Shown here piece after piece: positions 51,881-61,250 of a stretch of DNA of 64,000 nucleotides. Numbering within the stretch: the first letter of the stretch is position 1; each line of letters starts with the position of its first letter. The position numbers and the translations under genes were made by a program. The notes below the pieces were generated by a model that did not search any database, had not been told where the DNA came from, and was given only the letters and a program-made list of their open reading frames with translations. The DNA is from Pedobacter cryoconitis (GTDB lineage: Bacteria; Bacteroidota; Bacteroidia; Sphingobacteriales; Sphingobacteriaceae): the NCBI RefSeq assembly GCF_014207135.1, contig NZ_JACHCC010000001.1, positions 62,001 to 126,000 on the forward strand, given 5' to 3'.

Positions 51881-51927
51881 AAAAATATAAATGGAAACAG
51901 GCTATGCAAATAGCCTGTTTTTTTTTG
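51881..51927 (+). repeat. terminator-containing repeat, copy 2
   Basis: The second 47-bp copy, 43 bp after the RHS-like gene and 3 bp before the stop codon of the convergent gene at 51931. Confidence 0.9.
51895..51926 (+). terminator. terminator after the RHS-like gene
   Basis: AAACAGGCTAT and ATAGCCTGTTT form an 11-bp stem with a GCAA loop and a nine-T run in total. Confidence 0.9.
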
Positions 51928-51930
51928 CCT

Positions 51931-52731
51931 TTACCATTCTCTGTGTAGTTCGATTACCTTTTCGGCTTCCGCTTCATTCAAACCTCTGCCGGAAGCAATT
52001 TCAATTAATTTATCAATGATAGCTTCGGCCTCAATCGTTGAAATAAATGATTGTTTCCCGTCGATTTTATTAATAGCCAGAACACACTTTTTTAATTCTT
52101 TAGTTGCCCCTGTCTGATCCGTGCCCTGTTCAAACGTTGAGATTGTTTTTTCCGTTTTGACAATATTTTCTGGTTCAACATACTCCAGCCAGTCTTTGAA
52201 ATAGATTGGTATCGTACTGCTTCTTTTTTTTGTTTTGCCTTTTTCTTCCTGTTCAAGTCCCCAGAGGATGACCTGCCAGGCTAAATGATTATAGGTAATA
52301 TCAATTCCTTCATCATTTGTTCTACATTGAACGTTATAAGAGAAATCTTCAGAAATTTCAGGATTGAAGCTACTGCTGACTTTTAAATTATCAAAAAATA
52401 TCAGTTTGTATTTACTCTTCATCTCCTGGTACATCAGGTCTGTTCTGAACTTTATATTCGGTTCTGAATTCCAGATCCCGGCAAAAAGAATTGTCTTTTT
52501 CCAGATATATTTTGGTTTGTAAATTCTTTGCAGGTCTAATTCTTTGGCGGATTCTGGTAATTTCCGGAATGTCTTTTCAAAAAAGACAACAAAGTAACCA
52601 AACCTGTTTAATTGGTCCTGCGTTTCCGCTGCATGGATTACCTGCAGGAAATAAAACGTTTTGTTAACTTTTACATAGAAGACGTCCCCTGGTTTGAGGT
52701 CTTCTGCAACTATATCGTCTATGGGTGTCAT
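51931..52731 (-). CDS. unknown protein with Imm26-like N-terminus
   Basis: A 266-residue soluble protein without signal peptide. The N-terminal 90 residues (LKPGDVFYVKVNKTFYFLQVIHA, then FGYFVVFFEKTF and WKKTILFAGIWNSEP) have the strand order of Imm26-type immunity proteins, starting with the GDVF turn. The remainder, with FKDWLEYVEPEN and a C-terminal helical segment (EAEAIIDKLIEIASGRGLNEAEAEKVI), is not recognised. It faces the RHS-like gene tail to tail, 92 bp away. An immunity role is only a suggestion. It precedes no other gene and follows the universal stress gene by 7 bp on the same strand. Confidence 0.6.
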   Translation of the reverse strand: MTPIDDIVAEDLKPGDVFYVKVNKTFYFLQVIHAAETQDQLNRFGYFVVFFEKTFRKLPESAKELDLQRIYKPKYIWKKTILFAGIWNSEPNIKFRTDLMYQEMKSKYKLIFFDNLKVSSSFNPEISEDFSYNVQCRTNDEGIDITYNHLAWQVILWGLEQEEKGKTKKRSSTIPIYFKDWLEYVEPENIVKTEKTISTFEQGTDQTGATKELKKCVLAINKIDGKQSFISTIEAEAIIDKLIEIASGRGLNEAEAEKVIELHREW

Positions 52732-52738
52732 TTAAGAA

Positions 52739-53188
52739 CTATACGTCTGCTTTATTTGGAATAATCAAGACAGGGCAGGCAGATTTACGCGCTACATGTT
52801 CTGCAACACTTCCCATCAAAAAATGATACAGGCCAGTCCGGCCGTAAGTACCGATTACAATCAGGTCAGAGCCCCATTCATCAGACTGCTGGATAATTCC
52901 GTGAGCCGCAGTATCAACCACACTTAAATAAGTGGTTTTGATACCATTTGAATAAGTATTTTCCATTTCTTTCAGTAACTGATGACTGTTCTCCTCACTA
53001 TTATCATAACTCTCCAGAAATACCGGGGCGAGCGTGAGATCCTGGTTCATAGTAGCTGGCATAGGTTCAATAATATTGACCAGGGCAACCTCTGCACCAA
53101 AATTTTTAGCTAGTTCGTAACCTGTTTTTGCAGCTTTTTCCGAACAGGTACTATTATCGACTGCGATTAAAATTTTCTTGAGGTTCAT
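52739..53188 (-). CDS. universal stress protein (UspA family)
   Basis: A 149-residue USP. It opens with KKILIAVDNSTCSEKAAKTG, has VALVNIIEP, and ends with the nucleotide-binding motif IGTYGRTGLYHFLMGSVAEHVARKSACPVLIIP (G-x2-G-x9-G-S), so it should bind ATP. I start it at MNLKKILIAVD; an extra 17 upstream codons in frame do not fit the family. It may be co-transcribed with the gene at 51931. Confidence 0.92.
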   Translation of the reverse strand: MNLKKILIAVDNSTCSEKAAKTGYELAKNFGAEVALVNIIEPMPATMNQDLTLAPVFLESYDNSEENSHQLLKEMENTYSNGIKTTYLSVVDTAAHGIIQQSDEWGSDLIVIGTYGRTGLYHFLMGSVAEHVARKSACPVLIIPNKADV

Positions 53189-53320
53189 AATTTGAAGCAT
53201 TAATGAATATAATACAGATATAACAGTTTTGTGCCCCAAATGTTTACCATAGGCCCTGTCAACTGAAAATAAATAGAAAAAAATTGATAAATTTTAAACT
53301 GTTTCTTAGTTCTCTATCAG

Positions 53321-53328
53321 TACTTTTG
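53321..53328 (+). promoter_or_regulatory. -7 box TACTTTTG
   Basis: A TAnnTTTG element 16 nt before the ATG at 53345. Confidence 0.5.
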
Positions 53329-53344
53329 AGTACTATATTTTATT

Positions 53345-54121
53345 ATGGAACAGACATTCGCAATTTGCAGAGTAGCGGTTGCCCCTTTGAGGGCTTCCTC
53401 ATCAGACAAAGCCGAGATTTCGACGCAGCTCTTATTCGGTGACCGGGTTGAAGTAATAGAAAAAGCCGAACCCTGGTGGTTTGTTCATAGTGCTTATGAT
53501 GGTTATGAAGGCTGGATAGATTTTAAGCAGCTCGCCGAAATTACATCGGAAGAATATCATCAGCCTGCTACCGCTCTGGTACCTGCTGCGGTCAGTAATC
53601 AGCTTATCTGTGCTGATGGAAGCAAATATTATCTTGCTGCATCCAGCAGTTTGCCGGCTTATGCTGACGGGTACTGCGGATTCGGAAAAGAAAAATTCCA
53701 GGTCATGTTTCAGGCACATGAGATTTTAACCACACCCTCGGCTTCGGTATTGACTGAACTGGCGCTGTTTTTTCAGAATGCCCCCTATCTGTGGGGTGGA
53801 CGTACAGTTTTTGGTATTGATTGTTCAGGTTATGTACAGGCAGTTTTTAAACTGGCTGGCATCAAAATCTACAGAGATGCCTCCCAACAGGCGGAACAGG
53901 GAAAAATAGTCAATTTTCTACCTGAAGCACAGGCCGGAGACCTGGCTTTTTTTGATAATAAAGATGGGAAAATTATTCATGTCGGCATGATGCTGAATGC
54001 AAACCAGATCATTCATGCTTCCGGTAAAGTAAGGATTGACTCTATTGACGATCAGGGAATCTATAACCCTGAACTGGGACGTTATAGTCATCAGCTCAGG
54101 ATTATTAAAAGATTTATGTAG
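53345..54121 (+). CDS. SH3-domain NlpC/P60 cysteine peptidase
   Basis: A 258-residue cell-wall peptidase. Residues 1-65 form an SH3-like domain (VAPLRASSSDKAEISTQLLFGD, WWFVHSAYDGYEGWID), residues 65-135 a second SH3-like part, and residues 135-258 the NlpC/P60 domain with the catalytic cysteine in FGIDCSGYVQAVF, the histidine in KIIHVGMML and a second histidine in QIIHASGKVR. This is the layout of gamma-D-glutamyl-L-diamino acid endopeptidases (YkfC type) that process peptidoglycan peptides. There is no signal peptide, which fits an enzyme of peptide recycling in the cytoplasm. The last 8 bases overlap the convergent WD40 gene. Confidence 0.9.
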   Translation: MEQTFAICRVAVAPLRASSSDKAEISTQLLFGDRVEVIEKAEPWWFVHSAYDGYEGWIDFKQLAEITSEEYHQPATALVPAAVSNQLICADGSKYYLAASSSLPAYADGYCGFGKEKFQVMFQAHEILTTPSASVLTELALFFQNAPYLWGGRTVFGIDCSGYVQAVFKLAGIKIYRDASQQAEQGKIVNFLPEAQAGDLAFFDNKDGKIIHVGMMLNANQIIHASGKVRIDSIDDQGIYNPELGRYSHQLRIIKRFM

Positions 54122-55013
54122 CCCATTCCCAGATCATCACCAGTTTGTCGTCACCGGTGGTTAGTAAATACTTTCCATCCTGGCTCCAGACCAGCTTGTT
54201 TATAGAATGAGTATGTCCGTGCGTGTTTTTCTCTATGCTCAGGATTTTGTAGAGTTTCAGATCATCGCTTCCCCATAATTTGATACTCTTATCCTGGCTG
54301 ACTGTAGCGAAATAGGGTAGGTCCGGGTGGAATGCAATGCCATATATACTAAACAAGTGTGCAGGAATAGTATGCTGAAGCTGATAATCCGGAAGAGACC
54401 AGAAATTTAACTGTGCATCCCTTCCCCCCGAAATCAGATATTTACCATCAGGGGAATACTGGACCGAAGTAACTGGTAACGTATGGTGCTCCAGGATATG
54501 TAATAAACTATAATCAGTAAGATCGTAAATCCGGATTACTCCGTCTTTACAGCCAAAGGCTACGTGTTTACTTCCCGGACCAACAGCTATAGCCCTGACT
54601 GTATCTGCAGAAACCCTGATGCGGTAAAGCAGGGATAAATCTGACATAGACCATACACCAACCGTTCCATCTTCACTGGCTGTTAAAAACTCCTGTTTCT
54701 CAGGCACGGTGATGATATCAAAAATAGGTTTATCATGAGCCTGGAAACTCGCTGTAACCTCCTGTTTACCGAGATCAAAAATACTCAGCTCCCCGCTTCT
54801 CTGTCCGACATAGAGCAGGTCATTGTAACTATGAAGACTATAGACAGATGTTCTTACCGGCATCAGCACCTTGACAAATGACATTTTACTCAATGACCAT
54901 TCCACTACCCCCTTATCATTTCCACCAGTAAAGAAGATTCCTGCTTTCCCTGAATTAGCCAGGGCATAAATCGGGTTCTGATGTCCGCTAAGTGATCTTA
55001 AATGTTTCAGCAT
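54114..55013 (-). CDS. WD40 repeat beta-propeller protein
   Basis: A 299-residue protein made almost wholly of WD40 repeats, about seven, enough for one closed propeller. Repeats are marked by GH-like starts and D-x5-[WL] ends, for example DGTVGVWSMSD, KDGVIRIYDLTD, GGRDAQLNFWSLPD and SQDKSIKLWGSDD. There is no signal peptide. Such proteins are scaffolds; the partner is unknown. It begins 6 bp after the hisIE stop and is probably a distal gene of the his operon transcript, though unrelated in function. Confidence 0.9.
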   Translation of the reverse strand: MLKHLRSLSGHQNPIYALANSGKAGIFFTGGNDKGVVEWSLSKMSFVKVLMPVRTSVYSLHSYNDLLYVGQRSGELSIFDLGKQEVTASFQAHDKPIFDIITVPEKQEFLTASEDGTVGVWSMSDLSLLYRIRVSADTVRAIAVGPGSKHVAFGCKDGVIRIYDLTDYSLLHILEHHTLPVTSVQYSPDGKYLISGGRDAQLNFWSLPDYQLQHTIPAHLFSIYGIAFHPDLPYFATVSQDKSIKLWGSDDLKLYKILSIEKNTHGHTHSINKLVWSQDGKYLLTTGDDKLVMIWEWAT

Positions 55014-55019
55014 ATGGAA

Positions 55020-55607
55020 TTAACGATGTCTGCTTTCCAGGTTTGTACCAATATCAGCAAGTGTTTTACCTTTTTCTCTCAGTAAAACCAGTAAGTGGAA
55101 GATCAGATCAGAACTTTCATTCACGAAATCAACATCTGTTTCATTCAGCGCAGCAATCACTGTTTCCACACCTTCTTCGCCTACTTTCTGTGCAATCTTG
55201 TTTAAACCCTTTTGACGTAGTTTATTGACATAAGATTCTTCTGTAGGATGATCATATCTGTCGCCGATAATTTTCTCCAGCTCAAAGATGAAGTTCTGAT
55301 TAAAATTGGTTTTAAAGCAGCTTCTGCTACCTGTGTGACAAGTAGGCCCAACCGGAGTAACTTTAATCAGAATGGTGTCTTTGTCGCAATCGATATGCGT
55401 TTCCTTCACGTATAAAAAGTTGCCGCTTTCTTCTCCCTTGGTCCATAGCCGGCTTTTAGAGCGCGAGTAAAAAGTAACTTTACCTTCCTGCTGCGTTTTT
55501 GTCCAGGCCTCCTGGTTCATATAACCCAGCATTAACACTTCCAATGTCTGTATATCCTGAATGATTACAGGAACTAATCCATCGGTTTTCTCAAAATCTA
55601 TATTCAT
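55020..55607 (-). CDS. hisIE: bifunctional phosphoribosyl-AMP cyclohydrolase / phosphoribosyl-ATP pyrophosphatase
   Basis: A 195-residue fused enzyme for steps 2 and 3 of histidine synthesis. The HisI part holds [32 protein letters not shown] and the zinc-binding cysteine region [13 protein letters not shown] with CHTGSRSCF; the HisE part (from about residue 115) has [32 protein letters not shown] with its acidic metal-binding helices. It is the last his gene, its ATG lying 4 bp inside the end of hisF. Confidence 0.95.
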   Translation of the reverse strand: MNIDFEKTDGLVPVIIQDIQTLEVLMLGYMNQEAWTKTQQEGKVTFYSRSKSRLWTKGEESGNFLYVKETHIDCDKDTILIKVTPVGPTCHTGSRSCFKTNFNQNFIFELEKIIGDRYDHPTEESYVNKLRQKGLNKIAQKVGEEGVETVIAALNETDVDFVNESSDLIFHLLVLLREKGKTLADIGTNLESRHR

Positions 55608-56359
55608 AACCTTACTGGTATGTTGTGCTTATTTAATTCATTTTTCAATATAGGTATGGGTATCTCACCGAAATGAAAGACCGATGCGGCAAGGGCAGCA
55701 TCAACACCTGTTGTGCTAAAAACTTCTGTAAAATGTTCAATTTTTCCGGCACCGCCCGAAGCAATCACGGGGATATTAATCAGTTTGCTGATTTTATCCA
55801 GTAAATTGCAGTCGAAGCCTTGTTTGGTACCATCGTGATCCATCGAAGTCAGTAATATTTCTCCCGCTCCGTATTCCTCTGCCTGTTTGATCCAGTGCTC
55901 TGTCTCAATTTCAGTAGTTAAGCGGCCACCATTCAGATGGACCATATTCCGGCCGGCAATCAACTTCGTATCTACAGCTACAACAACGAACTGTACGCCG
56001 AATACTTTGGCCAGGTCCGCAATTAACTGTGGGTTTTTAACAGCCGCAGAATTGATACTGATTTTATCTGCACCTGCATTCAGCAAAGCTTCAGCATCAG
56101 CGATTGCTGTAATTCCTCCACCTATGGTAAAAGGGATATTGAGTTGTCTGGCTACAGATTTCACCATTTCAATCATCGTTTTCCGACGTTCATTGGTCGC
56201 TGTAATATCCAGAAATACGAGTTCGTCGGCACCTTGCTGAGCATATTGCCAGGCCAGTTCAACCGGGTCCCCCGCATCTTTCAGATCTACAAAATTAACT
56301 CCTTTTACAGTCCGTCCGTCTTTGACGTCCAGACATGGGATGATACGTTTGCTTAACAT
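55604..56359 (-). CDS. hisF: imidazole glycerol phosphate synthase subunit HisF
   Basis: A 251-residue TIM barrel, the cyclase half of the HisFH complex. Catalytic aspartates are D11 in [16 protein letters not shown] and the one in [42 protein letters not shown] is the conserved phosphate-binding stretch. It takes ammonia from HisH to form the imidazole ring. It starts 3 bp after hisA and overlaps hisIE by 4 bp. Confidence 0.97.
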   Translation of the reverse strand: MLSKRIIPCLDVKDGRTVKGVNFVDLKDAGDPVELAWQYAQQGADELVFLDITATNERRKTMIEMVKSVARQLNIPFTIGGGITAIADAEALLNAGADKISINSAAVKNPQLIADLAKVFGVQFVVVAVDTKLIAGRNMVHLNGGRLTTEIETEHWIKQAEEYGAGEILLTSMDHDGTKQGFDCNLLDKISKLINIPVIASGGAGKIEHFTEVFSTTGVDAALAASVFHFGEIPIPILKNELNKHNIPVRL

Positions 56360-56362
56360 CGT

Positions 56363-57112
56363 TTACAGGGAAGTCATTGCCTTGAGGTTCCATTCTTTGA
56401 TTTCCTCAATAGAAATCCGGTTCTCATAAATAGCTTTTCCGACCACACATGACCTGATATCCAGTTTGGCCAGCTCCTCAATGTCAGCCATTGAACTAAT
56501 ACCACCAGAGGCAATTAGTTTAATAAACGGAGAGTGTTCCAGCAATTTTTTATACAGATCAACGGCTGCACCACCTAATTTACCATCCTTATTGATATCG
56601 GTACAAAGGAATCTGAAAAAGCCTAATTGTAAACATTTATCCACGTAATCCATTAACTTGATTGGTGAGCTTTCCATCCAGCCCGAGTATTTGATTACTT
56701 CATCCAGTACATCAATGGCAACCACGATGCGGTTTGCGTAATCGTACTTCTTGCCAACCTCTTTACTCAGGTCGGACAGGAAATCAGGATTTGTAATGGC
56801 CTGGGTGCCTACAATGACTCTATGGATACCTGCATCCAGTAAGTTGGTCACCTGCTCAATCGTACGGATACCACCTCCGTACTGTACACGCATATCTGTT
56901 TTTTTTATAATATCAAAAAGCTCAGTCTGATTACTGAAATCTCCTTTAGCACCATTTAAGTCAATAATATGTATGAATTCAGTACCGTTAGACTTATAGG
57001 TATTGATCATTTCGGCGATAGAAACATCATATACAGTCTTTTGGTTATAATCACCTTCTCTCAGACGGACAACTTTACCATCCAGAATATCTATAGCGGG
57101 AATAATGTACAT
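56363..57112 (-). CDS. hisA: phosphoribosylformimino-5-aminoimidazole carboxamide ribotide isomerase HisA
   Basis: A 249-residue TIM-barrel isomerase for step 4 of histidine synthesis, paralogous to HisF. Catalytic D8 lies in IIPAIDILDGKVVRL and the second catalytic aspartate in FLCTDINKDGKLGG. The QYGGGIRTIEQVTNLLDAGIHRVIVGT stretch and ASGGISSMADIEEL are the phosphate-binding loops. Separated by a single base from hisH. Confidence 0.96.
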   Translation of the reverse strand: MYIIPAIDILDGKVVRLREGDYNQKTVYDVSIAEMINTYKSNGTEFIHIIDLNGAKGDFSNQTELFDIIKKTDMRVQYGGGIRTIEQVTNLLDAGIHRVIVGTQAITNPDFLSDLSKEVGKKYDYANRIVVAIDVLDEVIKYSGWMESSPIKLMDYVDKCLQLGFFRFLCTDINKDGKLGGAAVDLYKKLLEHSPFIKLIASGGISSMADIEELAKLDIRSCVVGKAIYENRISIEEIKEWNLKAMTSL

Positions 57113-57113
57113 T

Positions 57114-57707
57114 TTATTGTTTTAAGTTTGAAAAGTTCATTAATAATCGTTCACCGGCAGCACCAGATTTTTCAGGGTGAAACTGTACCCCGTAAAAGTT
57201 ATCTTTCTGTATTGCCGCCGAAAATGGCAGACCATAATCTGCCGTGGCTATCTCAAAAATAGCGTTATATTCAATAAAGTACGAATGCACAAAGTAAAAT
57301 TGTGTCTGATTTTCAACACCTTCGAATAGTAAATTGTTTTTAATTTCTATATTATTCCATCCCATGTGCGGGACTTTAATACCCAGGTTTCTGTCAAAAA
57401 GTTTCGTTTCCAGCGGCACAATATCTGTTAACCTGGCATCACCCTCTTCAGAATGTGAAGTGAGCAACTGCATCCCTACACAAATCCCCAGAACAGGTTT
57501 TTTAAGTTGTCTGATCGCTTCGACCAAACCGGTATTGTTCAGTTTTTCCATCGCAGCTCCGGCATGTCCTACACCAGGGATAATAATATGGGAGTATAAG
57601 TCAAAATCCTCCACAGTATTGATCATTCCATAACTGAGTCCAATCCTGGATAAGGCTGATTCCAGTGAAAAGATGTTTCCTGCACCGTAATTAACAATTC
57701 CTATCAT
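57114..57707 (-). CDS. hisH: imidazole glycerol phosphate synthase glutaminase subunit HisH
   Basis: A 197-residue class I glutamine amidotransferase. The triad is visible: cysteine in VLGICVGMQLL, histidine and glutamate in VQFHPEKSG. The oxyanion region IIPGVGHAG is also present. It supplies ammonia to HisF. It begins 2 bp after the hisB stop. Confidence 0.96.
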   Translation of the reverse strand: MIGIVNYGAGNIFSLESALSRIGLSYGMINTVEDFDLYSHIIIPGVGHAGAAMEKLNNTGLVEAIRQLKKPVLGICVGMQLLTSHSEEGDARLTDIVPLETKLFDRNLGIKVPHMGWNNIEIKNNLLFEGVENQTQFYFVHSYFIEYNAIFEIATADYGLPFSAAIQKDNFYGVQFHPEKSGAAGERLLMNFSNLKQ

Positions 57708-57709
57708 GG

Positions 57710-58846
57710 TTACAATAAACCTTTAGTGCTTGGTAAAACTAATTTTTCTGCATCTCTTTTGATCGCCATTTTGATCGCCTTTGCAAAAGCTTTAAATATA
57801 CATTCAATTTTGTGATGCTCATTATCTCCTTCAGCTTTGATATTCAGATTACATTTCGCGGCATCACTGAATGATTTGAAGAAGTGATAAAACATTTCTG
57901 TCGGAACATCACCCACTTTTTCACGTTTAAACTCTGCATCCCATACGATCCAGTTGCGGCCACCAAAATCAATAGCCACCTGTGCCAGACAATCATCCAT
58001 TGGCAGGCAAAAACCATAACGTTCCAATCCGAGCTTGTTGCCTATAGCTTTGGCAAAAGCTTCACCCAGGGCGATTCCGGTATCCTCAACAGTATGATGC
58101 TCATCGATATGAAGATCTCCCTTAGCCAGGATGTTCAGATCTACTGAACCATGACGAGCAATCTGATCCAGCATATGGTTGAAAAAATTCAAACCAGTTT
58201 CTATCTGTGCTTTTCCGGTTCCATCCAGATCAATATCAATAACGATATCGGTCTCATTGGTTTTACGAACGTGATGAACCTGTCTGCTCCCTGCTTTGAG
58301 GAAGGTATAGATATCTACCCAGTTCTGGGTTTGCAGTGCAATTACTGAAGTTAAGGTCTCTGCTTTGTCTAGCATTTCTGCAGAACCCAGTAAATCATTG
58401 TTTCTTATCCAGATCGCTTTTGCACCCAGGTTTTTGGCCAGTACCACATCATTAATCCGGTCGCCAATCACAAAAGAGCCTGCCAGATCATATACTTCCG
58501 GATTGAAATAATGCTGTAACAAACCTGTATTTGGTTTACGTGTCGGTGCATTTTCATGAGCGAAAGTCTTGTCAATGATCACTTCAGCAAATACGACGCC
58601 TTCTCCTTCAAAAGTGTCAAGGATGAAATTATGTACAGGCCAGAAGGCAGGTTCTGGATGTGAATCTGTCCCTAACCCATCCTGATTAGTTACCATAACC
58701 AGTTCGTAATCCAGTTCTGCAGCTATCTTAGCCAAATAATAAATTGATTTGGGATAAAATTTAAGCTTTGCAAAGGAATCGATTTGTTCGTCTTCAGGTT
58801 CAACGACCAGTGTGCCGTCACGATCTATAAAAAGTATCTTCTTCAT
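57710..58846 (-). CDS. hisB: bifunctional histidinol-phosphatase / imidazoleglycerol-phosphate dehydratase HisB
   Basis: A 378-residue two-domain enzyme for steps 6 and 8. Residues 1-165 are a HAD phosphatase ([42 protein letters not shown]); residues 185-378 are the dehydratase with its metal-binding [10 protein letters not shown] and [18 protein letters not shown] motifs. The fused form is known from enteric bacteria and is typical of Bacteroidota as well. It lies 2 bp after hisC. Confidence 0.97.
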   Translation of the reverse strand: MKKILFIDRDGTLVVEPEDEQIDSFAKLKFYPKSIYYLAKIAAELDYELVMVTNQDGLGTDSHPEPAFWPVHNFILDTFEGEGVVFAEVIIDKTFAHENAPTRKPNTGLLQHYFNPEVYDLAGSFVIGDRINDVVLAKNLGAKAIWIRNNDLLGSAEMLDKAETLTSVIALQTQNWVDIYTFLKAGSRQVHHVRKTNETDIVIDIDLDGTGKAQIETGLNFFNHMLDQIARHGSVDLNILAKGDLHIDEHHTVEDTGIALGEAFAKAIGNKLGLERYGFCLPMDDCLAQVAIDFGGRNWIVWDAEFKREKVGDVPTEMFYHFFKSFSDAAKCNLNIKAEGDNEHHKIECIFKAFAKAIKMAIKRDAEKLVLPSTKGLL

Positions 58847-58848
58847 AG

Positions 58849-59895
58849 TTAAGGTTTTAACGATTTTAAAGCGGATAATAGTATGCTGTTTTCGGCTGGG
58901 GTTCCAACGGTAATCCTCAGGCAGCCTTCACATAAAGTTATTTTTGCACGGTTACGGACAATAATACCCTGTTCTACCAGTGCATCATAAGTTCCATTGG
59001 CATCATCTACCTCTGCAAGAATAAAGTTTGCATCCGAAGGATACACCTTTCTGATCATAGGTAGCTCCAGCAGCTGCTTACTCAGCAATTCTCTTTCGGC
59101 TACCGTAATTTTAATCCATTCATTGACCTGTCCGATATTTTGCAGGGCAGCCAGTGCGAGGTCCTGGGTAGACTGACTGATATTGTATGGTGCTTTAACT
59201 TTATTCAGGATGTCAATCGTGATACTGGAAGCAAAGGCCATACCCAGACGTAAACCTGCCAGGCCCCAGGCTTTAGAGAAAGTCTGTAAGACAACTAACT
59301 GGGGATATTCAGTCAATTCCTGGATGAACGTACGTTGTTTAGCGAAATTGATATAAGCCTCGTCAATAATGACCAATCCATTGAAATTAGCCAGAACAGT
59401 TTCTATATCCGTACGGATGATTGAATTTCCTGTCGGGTTATTCGGAGAACAGATAAAGATCAGTTTGGTATTGGCATCAATAGCTTCAGCTATCCCTTCC
59501 AGATCTAACTGAAAGTTGGGTAATAAATTAACTTTACGGATCTCCACATCATTAATATTTGCAGAAACCTCGTACATGCCATAGGTGGGCGGGAGGATGA
59601 TCACGTTGTCTTTTCCAGGGTTACAAAAGGCACGGAACAAAAGATCGATGGCCTCATCACTTCCATTTCCTAAAAATGTATTTTCAATGGGCACACCTTT
59701 AATTTTGCTGATTGCATCTTTCAGATCCAGTTGTAAAGGATCAGGGTAACGGTTAAAATTCTCCGGTAAAGGAGAACCGAAACTATTTTCATTTGCATCT
59801 AAAAATACACTTGCCTGGCCTTTGTATTCATCTCTGGCGGTAGAGTAGGGGCGAAGGTTTTTGATGTTTTCGCGTTGTAGGTTTTTAATATCCAT
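58849..59895 (-). CDS. hisC: histidinol-phosphate aminotransferase
   Basis: A 348-residue PLP-dependent class I/II aminotransferase. Features are [13 protein letters not shown] near the start, [35 protein letters not shown], and the PLP-binding lysine in [14 protein letters not shown]. It makes histidinol phosphate from imidazole acetol phosphate and glutamate. Its first codons overlap the end of hisD by 11 bp. Confidence 0.96.
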   Translation of the reverse strand: MDIKNLQRENIKNLRPYSTARDEYKGQASVFLDANENSFGSPLPENFNRYPDPLQLDLKDAISKIKGVPIENTFLGNGSDEAIDLLFRAFCNPGKDNVIILPPTYGMYEVSANINDVEIRKVNLLPNFQLDLEGIAEAIDANTKLIFICSPNNPTGNSIIRTDIETVLANFNGLVIIDEAYINFAKQRTFIQELTEYPQLVVLQTFSKAWGLAGLRLGMAFASSITIDILNKVKAPYNISQSTQDLALAALQNIGQVNEWIKITVAERELLSKQLLELPMIRKVYPSDANFILAEVDDANGTYDALVEQGIIVRNRAKITLCEGCLRITVGTPAENSILLSALKSLKP

Positions 59896-61183
59896 CTGAT
59901 GATTTTAAACGAATAGTGATTGCATTTTTGTGTGCCTGAAGCCCTTCGGCGGCAGCGAGAATTTCGACAGTAGTGCCAATATTGGCCAGACCCTGAGGAC
60001 TGATATGCTGAAAAGTGATCTTCTTCAGAAAAGAATCCATAGATACGCCCGAATAGGCTTTGGCAAAACCACTAGTCGGTAAGGTGTGGTTAGTACCTGA
60101 AGCATAGTCACCGGCACTTTCCGGGGTCAGATTACCCAGGAAAACAGAACCAGCATTGATAATTTGTTGAATAAGTTCCTGGAAATCAGTTGTAGCCAGG
60201 ATCAGGTGTTCAGGGGCATAACTATTGCTGAATTCCATAGCTTGTTGCTTATTTTCTGTCAGTACAGCATATGAATTGGCAATGGCCTGAGCGGCTATGT
60301 CTTTTCTGGGTAAAGCATTAAGCTGGATCTCAATCTGTCTCTCCACTTCTTCAATAAGCGTGGCCGAAGTGGAAACCAGTATAGCCTGGCTGTCTGTTCC
60401 GTGTTCGGCCTGAGCCAGCAGATCAGAAGCTACAAAAGCAGGGTTAGCAGTTTCGTCTGCAATAACCAGTACTTCTGAGGGACCGGCGGGCATATCAATC
60501 GCTGTCATTCCCGAAGCCAGGACCTGTTGTTTGGCCTGGGTTACATAACGGTTTCCAGGGCCAAAGATCTTATAAACTTTAGGTACACTTTCTGTACCGA
60601 ATGCCATGGCTGCAACAGCTTGTGCGCCACCAACCAGATAGATCTTTTCAATGCCCAAAAGTTGAGCGCAGTAAGCAAGAAAACAGTTTGTTTTCCCATC
60701 TTTCTGAGGAGGGGAGCAGACTACGATTTCCTTACATCCGGCCAGCACTGCGGGGATACCTAGCATTAAAAAAGTACTTGGTAAAACAGCAGTTCCACCA
60801 GGGATATAAAGTCCTACCCGTTCTATTGCCCTCGACTCGCGCCAGCAGGAAACACCCGGCATAGTCTCAACCGGAAGTTCTTTATATAACTGTGCAGCAT
60901 GAAATTTTTTGATGTTCTCGTAAGCAGTATCGATAGCCTTTTTCGCCTCAGCCGGAATGGCCGAAGCAATCTTGCTGATCTCTTCTTTTCCGATGAAAAG
61001 CTGGTCGAGGCTAACCTTGTCAAAAGCTAAAGCGTAATCTCTTAATGCCTGATCACCTGCTACTTTGACCTGTGCAATAATCTCTTTTACACTTTCTGCG
61101 ATGCTGGTATCATCAGCCAGCTGTCTCAAACAGATCTCTTCGATATTCTGTTTAGATAAGTTATTATACCTGTAGAGTTTCAA
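59885..61183 (-). CDS. hisD: histidinol dehydrogenase
   Basis: A 432-residue enzyme for the last two oxidation steps of histidine synthesis. Signature regions are RVGLYIPGGTAVLPSTFLMLGIPA, KIFGPGNRYVTQAKQ, DMPAGPSEVLVIADETA, DLLAQAEHGTDSQA with the zinc-binding His, NSYAPEHLIL with the catalytic Glu-His, and AGDYASGTNHTLPT near the end. It follows hisG by 67 bp. Confidence 0.97.
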   Translation of the reverse strand: MKLYRYNNLSKQNIEEICLRQLADDTSIAESVKEIIAQVKVAGDQALRDYALAFDKVSLDQLFIGKEEISKIASAIPAEAKKAIDTAYENIKKFHAAQLYKELPVETMPGVSCWRESRAIERVGLYIPGGTAVLPSTFLMLGIPAVLAGCKEIVVCSPPQKDGKTNCFLAYCAQLLGIEKIYLVGGAQAVAAMAFGTESVPKVYKIFGPGNRYVTQAKQQVLASGMTAIDMPAGPSEVLVIADETANPAFVASDLLAQAEHGTDSQAILVSTSATLIEEVERQIEIQLNALPRKDIAAQAIANSYAVLTENKQQAMEFSNSYAPEHLILATTDFQELIQQIINAGSVFLGNLTPESAGDYASGTNHTLPTSGFAKAYSGVSMDSFLKKITFQHISPQGLANIGTTVEILAAAEGLQAHKNAITIRLKSSDGY

Positions 61184-61250
61184 TGTCTTATGTTTTTGTG
61201 TTAACTATAAGTTAATGGTGAAATGAAGCTTTTTTGGAAAAAAACAGCGC

